From JBBRTJ01 sp038244535 (GTDB lineage: Bacteria > Actinomycetota > Acidimicrobiia > Acidimicrobiales > Ilumatobacteraceae): a DNA stretch of 64,000 nt. This document shows positions 28,407-36,999 of this stretch, piece by piece (positions within the stretch are counted from its first letter, which is position 1; each line of letters starts with the position of its first letter). The DNA is taken from contig JBBRTJ010000001.1 in the NCBI GenBank assembly GCA_038244535.1, positions 1-64,000 of the forward strand. The letters run 5' to 3'. The translations under genes and the position numbers were made by a program. The notes beneath the pieces were generated by a model. The model saw only the letters and a program-made list of their open reading frames with translations, was not told the origin of the DNA and ran no database searches.

Positions 28407-29150
28407 ATGTCAGCACTGCCCCCGCCGCTGCCGCCGACGCCGCCACCACCACCACCGAGGCCCGCACCCCCTGCCGCGTCCTTTCGGTCGCTGCGGGGGC
28501 TCACCGTGGCCCTCACCGCGGTCTACTCAGTCATGGTGGTCGTGCTGCTCCTCGGCGCCGGCGCGCTCCTGCATCGCCGGACCCTGCTCGTGAGCTACTT
28601 CGACGGCGAGAACGTCACCTACGACCAGCTCCACCGCGCCGACGGTCTCGTCGGGACCACCGTGGGCCTCTGGCTGCTGCTCGGCATCACCGTGTTCGTC
28701 TTGTCGATCGTGTGGCTGTACCGGGCCTACCGGAACATCACCGCCCTGCACGTGAGCCCCATGCGCACGAGCGCGGGCTGGGCCATCGGCGCCTGGTTCA
28801 TCCCCGTCGCCAACCTCATGCTGGTCCCCCGGCTGATCCTTGACACCTGGCGGGCCGCTGATCCGGCGGCCGCTCACAACCCCGAATGGCAGAAGCTGCC
28901 GCGGTTGGGGTCCGTGGTGGTGTGGTGGTCACTGCTGGCCGCGGGAGCCCTGGCCAACAGGATCGGCAACCTCCAGACGCTCAGGGAGCCTGAAGGCGCC
29001 AAGAGCCACGAGCTGTGGCTCATCGCGTCACACCTGCTGTACGTCGTGGCCGCCGTGCTCGCCATCACCTCGATCCGAGCCGTGGCGGCGCGCCAGCACC
29101 GGCGCGCCGAACAACAAGGAGCAGCCGATGGAGCCCATGACCATCCCTGA
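28407..29150 (+). CDS. DUF4328 membrane protein
   Basis: Integral membrane protein of unknown function. The first 25 residues are almost all proline with Ala, as in many actinobacterial membrane proteins. Hydrophobic helices follow at about 30-52, 80-100, 122-142, 172-190 and 208-225. The DUF4328 hallmark is present: GWAIGAWFIPVANLMLVPRL then ILDTWRAADP. It overlaps the next gene by 23 bp. Confidence 0.85.
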   Translation: MSALPPPLPPTPPPPPPRPAPPAASFRSLRGLTVALTAVYSVMVVVLLLGAGALLHRRTLLVSYFDGENVTYDQLHRADGLVGTTVGLWLLLGITVFVLSIVWLYRAYRNITALHVSPMRTSAGWAIGAWFIPVANLMLVPRLILDTWRAADPAAAHNPEWQKLPRLGSVVVWWSLLAAGALANRIGNLQTLREPEGAKSHELWLIASHLLYVVAAVLAITSIRAVAARQHRRAEQQGAADGAHDHP

Positions 29151-30198
29151 GAGCGATGCAGAGCTGACCCCGGCATGGTTCAGCGCCGTGCTGGGACAGC
29201 GGGTGGACACCGTGCAGATCGAGGCGCTCGGCGAGGGCGTCGGGGTCATGGCAACCGTGCGCCGGGTGCACCTGACCGGCGCCGGCGCCCTGCCGGCCTC
29301 GGTCATCGTCAAGCTGCCCGCACCACCTGGCCCGAACCGCGAGACGGCCTCGACGTACGGGTTCTACGCCCGCGAGGTCGAGTTCTACCGCCAGGCCGCA
29401 CCGAGCATGGACCTGCGGGTGCCGGGCTGCTTCCATGCCGACTCGGCTGGCGACGGCTCGGGCGTCCCGTTCGTGATCGTGCTCGAAGACGTGCGCGACG
29501 CCACCTCGGTCGATCAGCTTGCCGGCTGCACGCTGGCCCAGGCCGAGCTCGTGAGCGACGAGGTCGCCAAGCTCCACGCCCGCTGGTGGGATGCCCCCGA
29601 CCTCGACTTGCTCGACTGGCTGCCATCGGTCGACAACCCGGCCTACCGCGGGTTCCAGGCCGCCATCGAGCCGTTGCAGCCCGTGCTGCGGGCCAAGTAC
29701 GGCGACGCTCTCGACGAGCGGGGCTGGTCGCTCATGAGCAGGCTCGAGGGCGGCGGCTACCTCGAGTACCTCGCCTACTGGGAGCGGACCGGGCCGATGA
29801 CGTTCGCCCACTACGACCTGCGGCTCGACAACGTGCTGTTCGAGGCCGACCGCGTGTGCCTGCTCGACTGGCAGCTCGCGGTGCGCCATCGGGGCACGTT
29901 CGACCTTGCCTACTTCCTCGGCCAGAACGTCACGCCCGAGTTCCGCCGCACCCACCAGGAGCGGCTGCTGCGCCGGTACCACGACGCCCTGACCGGGCTC
30001 GGCGTCACGGGCTACTCGTTCGAGCACTGCTACGACGACTACCGCGGCGCCATGGTCATGCACGTCGCCTCGGCACTGCAGCTCGCCACCCTCGAACCGG
30101 GCAACGAGCGAGGGCAGCGGCTCCTCGACGCGATGTGCACGTCGGGATGGACAGCGGCGTGCGAGCTCGACAGCGGACAGGTGATCTTCGGGAGCTGA
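29128..30198 (+). CDS. EcKinase/APH-fold phosphotransferase
   Basis: Small-molecule kinase of the aminoglycoside-phosphotransferase superfamily, closest in pattern to the ecdysteroid-kinase-like group. Start ATG 29128 follows AAGGAG at good spacing and gives 356 aa. Motifs: an N-lobe VIVKLPAPPG with the ATP-binding Lys, FYAREVEFYRQ, the catalytic loop FAHYDLRLDNVLFE and the metal-binding LLDWQLA. A C-terminal helical lobe has DLAYFLGQN. Soluble. The start lies within the DUF4328 gene, suggesting coupling. The substrate is unknown; bacterial relatives often sit near lipid or steroid genes. Confidence 0.83.
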   Translation: MEPMTIPESDAELTPAWFSAVLGQRVDTVQIEALGEGVGVMATVRRVHLTGAGALPASVIVKLPAPPGPNRETASTYGFYAREVEFYRQAAPSMDLRVPGCFHADSAGDGSGVPFVIVLEDVRDATSVDQLAGCTLAQAELVSDEVAKLHARWWDAPDLDLLDWLPSVDNPAYRGFQAAIEPLQPVLRAKYGDALDERGWSLMSRLEGGGYLEYLAYWERTGPMTFAHYDLRLDNVLFEADRVCLLDWQLAVRHRGTFDLAYFLGQNVTPEFRRTHQERLLRRYHDALTGLGVTGYSFEHCYDDYRGAMVMHVASALQLATLEPGNERGQRLLDAMCTSGWTAACELDSGQVIFGS

Positions 30199-30210
30199 TG
30201 GGCTGCTCCT

Positions 30211-31254
30211 TCAGCCGCCGATCTGGCTCATGGACTTGGTGGGGCGGATGAAGTGGACCTGACCGATGCTGTGCCCGGCCCACTTCGTCCCCACCGCCCG
30301 CACGATCTCGGCGTGGACGTCGTCGTCGCTGCCACCGCTGCGGATGATGGCCCGCAGGTCGAACGAGCGGGTGGCGAACAGGCAGGTGCGCAGCTCGCCT
30401 TCGGCGGTCAGGCGGACGCGGTCGCAGTCGCCGCAGAACGGCTTGGTCACGCTCGGGATGACGCCGACCATGCCCTTGCCGTCGACGTAGCGCCAACGAT
30501 CGGCTGGCGCCGAACCACGGGCCGCCACGGGCTCGAGCGGGAACGCAGCGGAGAGCAACGCCACGATCTCGTCCTGGCCGACGACGGTTCGCTGCTCCCA
30601 CTCGCCCTGGGCGTCGAGCGGCATGAACTCGATGAAGCGGAGCTCGACGTCGGTGTCGCGCGCCCACGCGGCCAACGCCACGATCTCGTGATCGTTGGTG
30701 CCCCGCTCGACGACGCAGTTGACCTTGACCGGGCTGAAGCCGGCCTCCTTGGCCGCTTCGATGCCGTCGAGCACCGCGGCGAGTTCGTCACGCCGCGTGA
30801 TGCGCAAAAACGTGTCGCGATCAAGGGTGTCGAGGCTGACGTTCACCCGGTCGAGCCCCGCGTCGCGCAGCTCGTGGGCCAGCAGGCGGAAGGTGGCGCC
30901 GTTGGTGGTGAGCGAGAGATCCGGCTTCTGGCCGGCGACGGGCGTGTCGGCCGAGGCAGGTACGCGAAGCCGGCTCAGCTTGTCGACGAGCACCGGGAGG
31001 TGGGCCCTGACCGTCGGCTCGCCGCCGGTCAGGCGAATGCCGTCGACGTTGCAGCGCTCGACGAAGACCCGGGCCAACCGCTCGATCTCTTCGAAGGTGA
31101 GCAGCTCCTGGCGGGGCAGCCACTGCATGCCCTCCGCCGGCATGCAGTAGTGGCACCGGAAGTTGCAGCGGTCGGTCACCGAGATGCGCAGGTCGCGCAC
31201 CGTGCGCCCGAACGGATCGACGAGGTCGCGAGGATCCGAGTCGGCCGAGTGCAT
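30211..31254 (-). CDS. moaA: GTP 3',8-cyclase (radical SAM)
   Basis: First step of molybdenum cofactor synthesis. The 347-aa protein carries the N-terminal radical-SAM cluster CNFRCHYC (Cys30, 34, 37), RLTGGEPTVR, a C-terminal second cluster (FCGDCDRVRL then LRTCLF), and the conserved C-terminal GG, needed for activity. ATG 31254 has TAGCCT at -12 to -7. Three 40-bp tandem repeats lie 60-180 bp upstream of the start and could influence its transcription. Confidence 0.97.
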   Translation of the reverse strand: MHSADSDPRDLVDPFGRTVRDLRISVTDRCNFRCHYCMPAEGMQWLPRQELLTFEEIERLARVFVERCNVDGIRLTGGEPTVRAHLPVLVDKLSRLRVPASADTPVAGQKPDLSLTTNGATFRLLAHELRDAGLDRVNVSLDTLDRDTFLRITRRDELAAVLDGIEAAKEAGFSPVKVNCVVERGTNDHEIVALAAWARDTDVELRFIEFMPLDAQGEWEQRTVVGQDEIVALLSAAFPLEPVAARGSAPADRWRYVDGKGMVGVIPSVTKPFCGDCDRVRLTAEGELRTCLFATRSFDLRAIIRSGGSDDDVHAEIVRAVGTKWAGHSIGQVHFIRPTKSMSQIGG

Positions 31255-31260
31255 GCCGAG

Positions 31261-31266
31261 AGGCTA
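31261..31266 (-). promoter_or_regulatory. -10 hexamer TAGCCT for moaA
   Basis: TAGCCT occupies -12 to -7 relative to the A of ATG 31254. Confidence 0.5.
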
Positions 31267-31313
31267 CGGGCGCCGCCCGCCCGTAGCCACTCCCCCTCGG
31301 TCCCACCACACGA

Positions 31314-31432
31314 GCAATCCGACGTTTTGACCGTCAAGTTCCCCGGAATGCGGGCAATCCGACGTTTTGACCGTCAAGTTCCCCGGAATGCGGGCAATCC
31401 GACGTTTTAACCGTCAAACTCCCCGCGACGGC
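31314..31432. repeat. Three 40-bp tandem repeats with TTGAC-N-GTCAA palindromes
   Basis: Units start at 31314, 31354 and 31394, each beginning GCAATCCGACGTTTT. The first two are identical; the third diverges near its end. Each has an 11-bp palindrome TTGACCGTCAA (31327, 31367; TTAACCGTCAA at 31407), so the sites repeat every 40 bp. There are no variable spacers, so this is not a CRISPR. It lies between the 592-aa protein gene and the moaA promoter. Confidence 0.8.
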
Positions 31433-31437
31433 CAGGC

Positions 31438-33216
31438 TCAGCCCTTGCAGAACGCCACCTGGTCATGGACGGCGTTGGGAGTGCTGTCACCCGTGGTCAG
31501 CAGCGCGTCCACCGACAGCGTGACGATGTACGCGCACTTCGGCAGGGTCGTGACGACGAAGCCGTTGGTGGCCGTGCCGAACTGCTCTCCGACCACCGGG
31601 GCCGGCAGGGTGAAGCCATAGGGCCCGCCCGGGCCGGTCAAGGTGATCGACACCGCCCCGAGGTTGGGGTGGGCGGCGGTGAAGAGCACGTGCAGCTGGT
31701 CGGCAATCCCGATGCAGCCGTGCGTCACGAGCTCGAGCACGTCGAGTGACGCCACCGCGAGCTGCCCCGACACCTGCGAGGGCGCCCACGACCCACCGTT
31801 GTTGACGTGGTCGTAGAGCGTGTTGTCGATGGCGAGCGTCTCGCACTCACCGGCGGCGATCTCGGTCAGGGCGTTCCCGGCCTCTCGCACCCGAAGGCGG
31901 ATGCCGAACAGGCGGTCGAGGGCGAACCCGGCGCCGCTGGTGCTGTTGCCGGCCGAGACACCACCGACGTCGACCGTGCCCCATGCCGCCATGGTCGTGG
32001 TGGCGAGGCGGATCATGTCGAGGTTCGGCGTGAACAGCCCGGTCAACAGGTTGTTGTCCTGCGGCATGGCGATCCAACCCTGGGCGTCAGGGACCACGAC
32101 GATCACGTTGGGTGCCGGAGATCCGTTGACCACGACCGACTTCACGTCGATGCTCATCCCGACGAGTCGCTCCCAGGTGCCGATCTTGGTGGCCGCGATC
32201 TGCGACGGCAGCACCGCGGTCCATGGGCCGGCGGGCAAGGCCCGCGTCTCGAAGCGGTACTCGAGGGGCTGGCCGTTGCGGGTCGTGCCGATGGGACCGT
32301 TCAGGCGGAGGTCGGAGTAGAAGGCCCGCTGATCGGCCAGCGTCAGGCCGCTTCCAGCCGCACCGCTGTCGATGTCGACCTGGATGTCGAGCCCACCGAT
32401 GAAGCGGAAGACGGGTACCACCTCGGTGATGGGCGGCTGGCTCTTGACGCACAGGTCGAGGCACAGGCATGGTCCGACGTTCTGGCGGCCGGGGCTGCGG
32501 CCCATGGACGGCGCCTCGGTGAGCAGCGCCGTACCGCCGAACGAGGTGACCGACATGTACACGTCGGGGCCGGGCCACAGCTCGACGTTGAGCCACGAGA
32601 AGATCGTCTTTTCGAAGTCGGCGGGCGCGTACCAGATGCGGTAGTGACCAGTCGTGTCGGTCATGGCACTGCCAAGGGCATCGTCTTGCAGCCAGTCTCG
32701 GTCGAAGGCCTTGACGGTGGCGCCGATGACGGGCGTGTCGGTGCCGCAGACGGTCACGGTGCCGCAGATCGACCACAGGCCGAGGTGGCCGAGGACGTAG
32801 CACCACGACCGCGAGGGGATCTCGTAGGAGAACGCGGCGATGGCGCCCTGCTCCTGCTGGCGCCACTGCGGTTGGAACGTGGTGACGGCGACCTGGCGCG
32901 GGCGGGGCGGCACGTGACCAGCGACCGTGCCGCAGTAGAGGTCGATGTCGAGCGCGCCGCCGCCGTAGCCCTCGGGCAACGCGACGGTGAAGGTGCCGTC
33001 GGCGCCGACGGTGCTCGTGGCCAGGAGCGCTCCGGCCTTGGCCGTCACGGCGTCGTCGTCGAGGAGGTGAAGGGTCTGGTTCGGGTCGGCGGCGGCCCGG
33101 TGGACGAGGGTCTCGTCGAGCTTGGCGTCGTAGAGGCGCACGATCGTGCCTTCGAGGAACAGGTCGCAGTCATCGCAGGTGTAAGCGACGAGCCGACCCT
33201 TCAGTGTGTAGGCCAT
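31438..33216 (-). CDS. Large beta-rich protein of unknown function, 592 aa
   Basis: Not recognised as a characterised family. AAGGAG 7 nt before the ATG gives a strong ribosome-binding site. There is no signal peptide or membrane helix. Residues 1-90 and about 150-210 look like small transthyretin/carboxypeptidase-regulatory beta domains (VVGADGTFTVALPEGYGG; GATVKAFDRDW then DTTGHYRIWY). The N-terminus has CDDC, and a Cys cluster GPCLCLDLC lies near residue 250. The C-terminal third is Gly/Thr/Val-rich with VTHGCIGIADQLHVLF. The leader resembles that of the 614-aa protein at 51123 (GCGGGCACC...GTCGA(A)CAAGGAG), so the two may be co-regulated. Confidence 0.75.
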   Translation of the reverse strand: MAYTLKGRLVAYTCDDCDLFLEGTIVRLYDAKLDETLVHRAAADPNQTLHLLDDDAVTAKAGALLATSTVGADGTFTVALPEGYGGGALDIDLYCGTVAGHVPPRPRQVAVTTFQPQWRQQEQGAIAAFSYEIPSRSWCYVLGHLGLWSICGTVTVCGTDTPVIGATVKAFDRDWLQDDALGSAMTDTTGHYRIWYAPADFEKTIFSWLNVELWPGPDVYMSVTSFGGTALLTEAPSMGRSPGRQNVGPCLCLDLCVKSQPPITEVVPVFRFIGGLDIQVDIDSGAAGSGLTLADQRAFYSDLRLNGPIGTTRNGQPLEYRFETRALPAGPWTAVLPSQIAATKIGTWERLVGMSIDVKSVVVNGSPAPNVIVVVPDAQGWIAMPQDNNLLTGLFTPNLDMIRLATTTMAAWGTVDVGGVSAGNSTSGAGFALDRLFGIRLRVREAGNALTEIAAGECETLAIDNTLYDHVNNGGSWAPSQVSGQLAVASLDVLELVTHGCIGIADQLHVLFTAAHPNLGAVSITLTGPGGPYGFTLPAPVVGEQFGTATNGFVVTTLPKCAYIVTLSVDALLTTGDSTPNAVHDQVAFCKG

Positions 33217-33289
33217 GGGGGGACTCCTTGTTCGACGGGCGGCGGTGCCCGCGTCTCACAAGAGGTCGCGCGTCAGGCGCTGATACGCC

Positions 33290-34516
33290 TCACAGGTCGA
33301 GGATCATCACCGAGACGTCGCCACCGGCCGCCACGCCGTCGCCGTCGGGTAGTAGCGCCAAGCCGTTGGCAGCCGAGGTGGCCGCGAGCTGGTGGCTGCC
33401 CTGAGCCCCCGTCGAGCGCACGTGCCAGCGGCCGTCGGGGGCAAACGCGCCGAACACCCGAACCAGGTGGAGCTTGCCGTCCGGCCGCCGCCGCAACGGC
33501 TCGTCGGCCACGGCCATGGTGGTGGGGCGATCGAGCTGTTGGTGACCCATCAGCTTGCGCAGCGCCGGGCGGGCGAGCACCTCGAACGACACGAGTGAGC
33601 TGACCGGGTTGCCGGGCAGGCCGAAGACCGGCACCTCACCCTCTGGGCCTTCGATCACGCCGAACGCAAAGGGCTTGGCCGGCTTGATGGCGATCTGCAT
33701 CCAGCGCATCGTTCCGAGGCGATCGAGGACCACCTTGATGAGGTCGAAGTCGCCCATGCTCACGCCACCGCTCGTGACGATGGCGTCGCAGCTCGACACT
33801 GCGCTCTCGATGGCGTCGGTGATCAGGTCTTCGTCGTCGCGCACCAGGCCCAGGTCGACCGGCAGGCACCCGGCCTGGCGCACGAGGCCGAGCAACATCG
33901 TGCGGTTCGACTCGCGGATCTGGCCGGGCTCGAGCGGCCCGTCGCCCTCGATCAGCTCGTCGCCGGTGCTCAGCACCCCGACGCGCGCCTGGGGCACGAC
34001 CGGGAGCCTCACGACCCCGAGCGAGGCCAACACGCCCAGGTGACTCGGGCGCAGCACGGTGCCCGCTTCGAGCACGACATCACCGATCCCGATGTCGCTG
34101 CCCGCCCGCCTGACCGCATCGCCTGCACTGACGCCATGGCCGAGGCGCACGCGGCTCCCGCCATCGAGCGGTTCGGACTCCTCGACCATCACGACGGCAT
34201 CGGCCCCGGGAGGCATCGGCGCGCCCGTCATGATCCGCACGCACGTGCGGGCCGTGACCATGAGGCTTGGTGGCGCGCCGGCGGCCAGGGTGCCGACCAC
34301 GGTGAGCTCGACGGGTGACTCGTCGGCGCCGGTGGTGTCGGCCGCCTGCACGGCGAAGCCGTCGACGGCGGAGTTGGCGAACGGCGGCACCTCCTCGTGG
34401 GCCACGACCGCCTCGGCGATCACGCACCCGAGCGCTTCGTTGAGGGGCACGGCGGTGGGCGCCAGCGCAGTGACGGCATCGAGCACGTACAGGCGGGCCT
34501 CGTCGAGAGGGATCAC
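33290..34516 (-). CDS. moeA: Molybdopterin molybdenumtransferase (MoeA/gephyrin-like Glp)
   Basis: Inserts molybdenum into adenylylated molybdopterin; in some actinobacteria the homologue Glp instead links the divisome to GlpR. GTG 34516, 7 nt after TACCGT, begins VIPLDEAR, the usual start, and gives 408 aa; an ATG at 34543 is also in frame. Motifs: PPFANSAVDGFAVQ, RIMTGAPMPPGADAVVMVEE, GVLSTGDEL, IVTSGGVSMGDFD, KPAKPFAFG and FGLPGNPVSS. Downstream neighbours galU and an acetyltransferase match the actinobacterial galU-moeA-rimJ neighbourhood. Confidence 0.95.
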   Translation of the reverse strand: MIPLDEARLYVLDAVTALAPTAVPLNEALGCVIAEAVVAHEEVPPFANSAVDGFAVQAADTTGADESPVELTVVGTLAAGAPPSLMVTARTCVRIMTGAPMPPGADAVVMVEESEPLDGGSRVRLGHGVSAGDAVRRAGSDIGIGDVVLEAGTVLRPSHLGVLASLGVVRLPVVPQARVGVLSTGDELIEGDGPLEPGQIRESNRTMLLGLVRQAGCLPVDLGLVRDDEDLITDAIESAVSSCDAIVTSGGVSMGDFDLIKVVLDRLGTMRWMQIAIKPAKPFAFGVIEGPEGEVPVFGLPGNPVSSLVSFEVLARPALRKLMGHQQLDRPTTMAVADEPLRRRPDGKLHLVRVFGAFAPDGRWHVRSTGAQGSHQLAATSAANGLALLPDGDGVAAGGDVSVMILDL

Positions 34517-34523
34517 GACGGCG

Positions 34524-34529
34524 ACGGTA
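34524..34529 (-). promoter_or_regulatory. -10 hexamer TACCGT for moeA
   Basis: TACCGT lies 7 nt before GTG 34516 and supports that start over ATG 34543. Confidence 0.5.
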
Positions 34530-34545
34530 GTGGCACGATGCATCG

Positions 34546-35082
34546 ATGGCGCAGGGAGAGGTGACGGGTCGCTGGGCTTCGTCGGACGGCCAGAGCACCG
34601 AGGAGCTACGGGTCCGCTTCGAGCACGGCGGGTGGACGGCCGAGGGCGTCGCCAGCGGCGCCGACGTCCACTACGCGCTCCGCTTCGACGCCGCCTGGTC
34701 ACTGCGCCAGCTCCTGGTCTTCCGCGACCTCGACGAGCCGGACCTGTGGCTCGGCACCGACGGCACCGGTGCGTGGGGCGAGGTGCGCGGGGCGCGCCGG
34801 CCCGACCTCGAGGGTTGCGCCGGCGTCCACCTGACCATCTCGCCGTTCCCGCTGGCCTCACTCGCCATCACCTGGGCCGACCATCCCGCCCGTCGAGGCG
34901 AGGTGCTGGTAGCCGAGGTCGACGTCGAGTCGCTCGGCGTCGTGGCCACCACGGCCCGATGGGAGCGCCGCGGGCGGGCTTGGTCGGTGACCACCGGCGA
35001 CGGCGCCGTCGAGCACCGCTTCGAGCTGGACGACGACGGCTTGCCCGGCGACGTCGAGGGGCGCTTCCGCCGCCTCAGGTGA
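34546..35082 (+). CDS. Putative glycolipid-binding (PF06475-like) protein
   Basis: Cytosolic 178-aa protein with the pattern of the putative glycolipid-binding family: RVRFEHGGWTAEGVASG, YALRFDAAWSLR, the DGTGAWGE turn, DLEGCAGVHLTISPFPLAS, and a C-terminal beta sheet (ATTARWERRG, HRFELDDDGLPG). The function in this family is inferred from an early structural description only. It is divergent from moeA with the start codons 30 bp apart. The 3' end overlaps the convergent acetyltransferase gene by 8 bp. Confidence 0.72.
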   Translation: MAQGEVTGRWASSDGQSTEELRVRFEHGGWTAEGVASGADVHYALRFDAAWSLRQLLVFRDLDEPDLWLGTDGTGAWGEVRGARRPDLEGCAGVHLTISPFPLASLAITWADHPARRGEVLVAEVDVESLGVVATTARWERRGRAWSVTTGDGAVEHRFELDDDGLPGDVEGRFRRLR

Positions 35083-35533
35083 GCTCGTACAGCACGTCCG
35101 GCTGGCCCTCCTCGTTGCCGCTGCCGTCGCCGAACTCGAGGGCGACGAAGCCCCGGGCCTCGTAGAACCGGCGGGCGCGGGCGTTGGCCGTGAACGTGTA
35201 GAGGCGGACCGGCCTCGGCAGCCGGGTCAGCGCCTCGCTCAACAGGGCACTGCCGAAGCCGGCGCCGAGGCGGTCGGGGGCGACGTACAGCGCGTCGATC
35301 CAGGCGACACCGTCGTGCACCGTGGTGGCCGCCATCGCGCCGATCGGTGCCTCGGCCGTCAAGCCATCGAGGGCGACGATGACCTCGGGCGGACCCTCGA
35401 TCAGACCGGCGATCCAGCCGCGTACCTCGTCGTCGGTGTGGGCGAGCGTCGCCGGAACATGAGCCTTGAACGATGCCAGGTAGACCGCCGCCACCGCCTC
35501 GGCGTCGGCGGTGGTCGCGGCGCGCACGATCAT
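35075..35533 (-). CDS. GNAT-family N-acetyltransferase
   Basis: Acetyl-CoA-dependent acetyltransferase, 152 aa from ATG 35533. It has the GNAT elements in order: IVRAATTADAEAVAAVYLAS, VAWIDALYVAPDRLGAGFGS with the pyrophosphate-binding RLGAGFG loop, and TANARARRFYEARGFVALE. The ATG overlaps the galU stop by one base (TGATG). In mycobacteria a RimJ-type acetyltransferase sits next to moeA and galU, so this may be the positional counterpart. Substrate unknown. Confidence 0.88.
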   Translation of the reverse strand: MIVRAATTADAEAVAAVYLASFKAHVPATLAHTDDEVRGWIAGLIEGPPEVIVALDGLTAEAPIGAMAATTVHDGVAWIDALYVAPDRLGAGFGSALLSEALTRLPRPVRLYTFTANARARRFYEARGFVALEFGDGSGNEEGQPDVLYELT

Positions 35534-36414
35534 CACAGGCCGCGGCGCCGCACGATCTCCATCAGCGCTTCGCGAAAGGGCCCACCAAGCTCGGGGTGAT
35601 CGATCGCCACCTCGACCGTGGCTCGCAGCCAGTCGAGCTTGTTGCCGGTGTCGAAGCGGCCGGTGGTGAACGGCAAACCAAAGAACGGCTCGCGCGTGAG
35701 CAGCAGCGCCATCGCATCGGTGAGCTGGATCTCGCCGCCGGCACCAGGCGGCACCGACTCGATGCAGTCGAACACACCCGGGTTGAGCAGGTAGCGCCCC
35801 ATGATGGCAAGGTCGCTCGGGGCATCGGCAGCCTTGGGCTTCTCGACCATGCCGGCCAGGGGAACGAGCCCGTCTTCACGGGTCGGCCCGGCGGGCGCCA
35901 CCACCCCGTAGAGGCTGATCTGGTCGGGCGGGAAGGTCTTGAGCGCGATGACCGAGCCGCCGGTGCGCTCGTTGGCGTCGGCCATGTCGGACAGCAGCGT
36001 CGAGCCCTCGGCCATGAGGTCGTCGGGGAGCAGCACGGCGAACGGCTCGTCGCCCACGAACGCCTTGCCCATGAGCACGGCGTGGCCGAGCCCCCGGGGG
36101 AACGGCTGGCGCACGAAGTGGATCTTGGCCATCTCAGAGATCGCTCGGAGCCGATCGATCTCGGCGTGCCGGCCGGATGCCTCGAGCGAGGCCTCGAGTT
36201 CGGGCGAGCGATCGAAGTGATCCTCGACGGCCTTCTTCGAGCGGCCCGTGACGATGAGGATCTCGGTGATCCCGGCATGCACGGCCTCCTCCACCACCCA
36301 CTGGATGCCGGGCTTGTCGACCAGGGGCAGCAGCTCCTTCGGGACGGCCTTGGTGGCAGGCAGGAAGCGGGTGCCGAGGCCGGCGGCGGGGATGATGGCT
36401 TTGCGGGCACGCAT
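35533..36414 (-). CDS. galU: UTP-glucose-1-phosphate uridylyltransferase
   Basis: Makes UDP-glucose for cell-wall polysaccharides, glycolipids and trehalose. The 293-aa protein begins with the nucleotide-binding KAIIPAAGLGTRFLPATKA and KELLPLVDKPGIQW, then has TGRSKKAVEDHFD, GLGHAVLMGK, LLPDDLM, GMVEKPK, GRYLLNPGVFD, GEIQLTDAMALL and the C-terminal FDTGNKLDWL. TAACGT lies 7 nt before the ATG. It is followed directly by the acetyltransferase gene and is divergent from the FmdB-like gene. Confidence 0.97.
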   Translation of the reverse strand: MRARKAIIPAAGLGTRFLPATKAVPKELLPLVDKPGIQWVVEEAVHAGITEILIVTGRSKKAVEDHFDRSPELEASLEASGRHAEIDRLRAISEMAKIHFVRQPFPRGLGHAVLMGKAFVGDEPFAVLLPDDLMAEGSTLLSDMADANERTGGSVIALKTFPPDQISLYGVVAPAGPTREDGLVPLAGMVEKPKAADAPSDLAIMGRYLLNPGVFDCIESVPPGAGGEIQLTDAMALLLTREPFFGLPFTTGRFDTGNKLDWLRATVEVAIDHPELGGPFREALMEIVRRRGL

Positions 36415-36421
36415 GGCATCG

Positions 36422-36427
36422 ACGTTA
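36422..36427 (-). promoter_or_regulatory. -10 hexamer TAACGT for galU
   Basis: TAACGT lies 7 nt before the ATG at 36414. Confidence 0.45.
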
Positions 36428-36527
36428 CGGCCATGAGCCCCCTGGCTCGCACCGAGGGCCGATCGGTCGGTAGCCTTAGCAGTCGACCGTTACGAGTGCT
36501 AACTGCGACACGCCCCCGGAGATTGCG

Positions 36528-36998
36528 ATGCCGACCTACGTCTACCGCTTCGTCCACAGCGACGAGACCATCGAGGTGCAGCAGGCGTTCAGCGACGACA
36601 CCCTCACCGAGGCCACGCACCCCGTCGATGGCACGATGCGGGCCGTCCGCAAGGTGTTCACCCCGGTCGGCGTGGCGTTCAAGGGCAGCGGCTTCTACAA
36701 GACCGACTCCAAGGGCGGCTCGAAGAGCTCCTCGACCTCCGCCTCGTCGACGTCGTCGTCAGAATCGGGCTCGGGCAGCAGCACGCCGGCCGCCACACCC
36801 GCATCAACCTCGGACAGCTCGTCGAGCGGGTCATCGGGCGCCTCGAACGGCTCGCCGGGCGGGTCATCAGGATCGGGCGGCTCATCAGGATCGACCAGCT
36901 CACCGAGCACCACCCCCTCCAGCACGGGCAGTTCGGGCACCGCGCCGTCGAGCGCCGTTCACACCCACCGCCACGGCGGTGGGTCGCACTCGCACTGA
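36528..36998 (+). CDS. FmdB-like protein lacking the zinc cysteines, with Ser-rich tail
   Basis: The first 62 residues follow the FmdB/CxxC regulatory family (MPTYVYRF, QQAFSDDTL, VFTPVGVAFKGSGFYKTDS), but all four cysteines of the zinc ribbon are replaced, with no Cys in the whole protein. Normal members begin MPTYEYRC. The next 85 residues are Ser/Gly/Thr low complexity, and the tail is His-rich (HTHRHGGGSHSH), which could bind metal in place of the ribbon. A GGAG sequence precedes the ATG. Position beside galU and mtnP agrees with actinobacterial FmdB genes. Function unknown. Confidence 0.82.
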   Translation: MPTYVYRFVHSDETIEVQQAFSDDTLTEATHPVDGTMRAVRKVFTPVGVAFKGSGFYKTDSKGGSKSSSTSASSTSSSESGSGSSTPAATPASTSDSSSSGSSGASNGSPGGSSGSGGSSGSTSSPSTTPSSTGSSGTAPSSAVHTHRHGGGSHSH

Positions 36999-36999
36999 C

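Noticed and set aside
31314..31432. CRISPR array
   Set aside because: Units are identical 40-bp tandem repeats with no variable spacers and no cas genes nearby.
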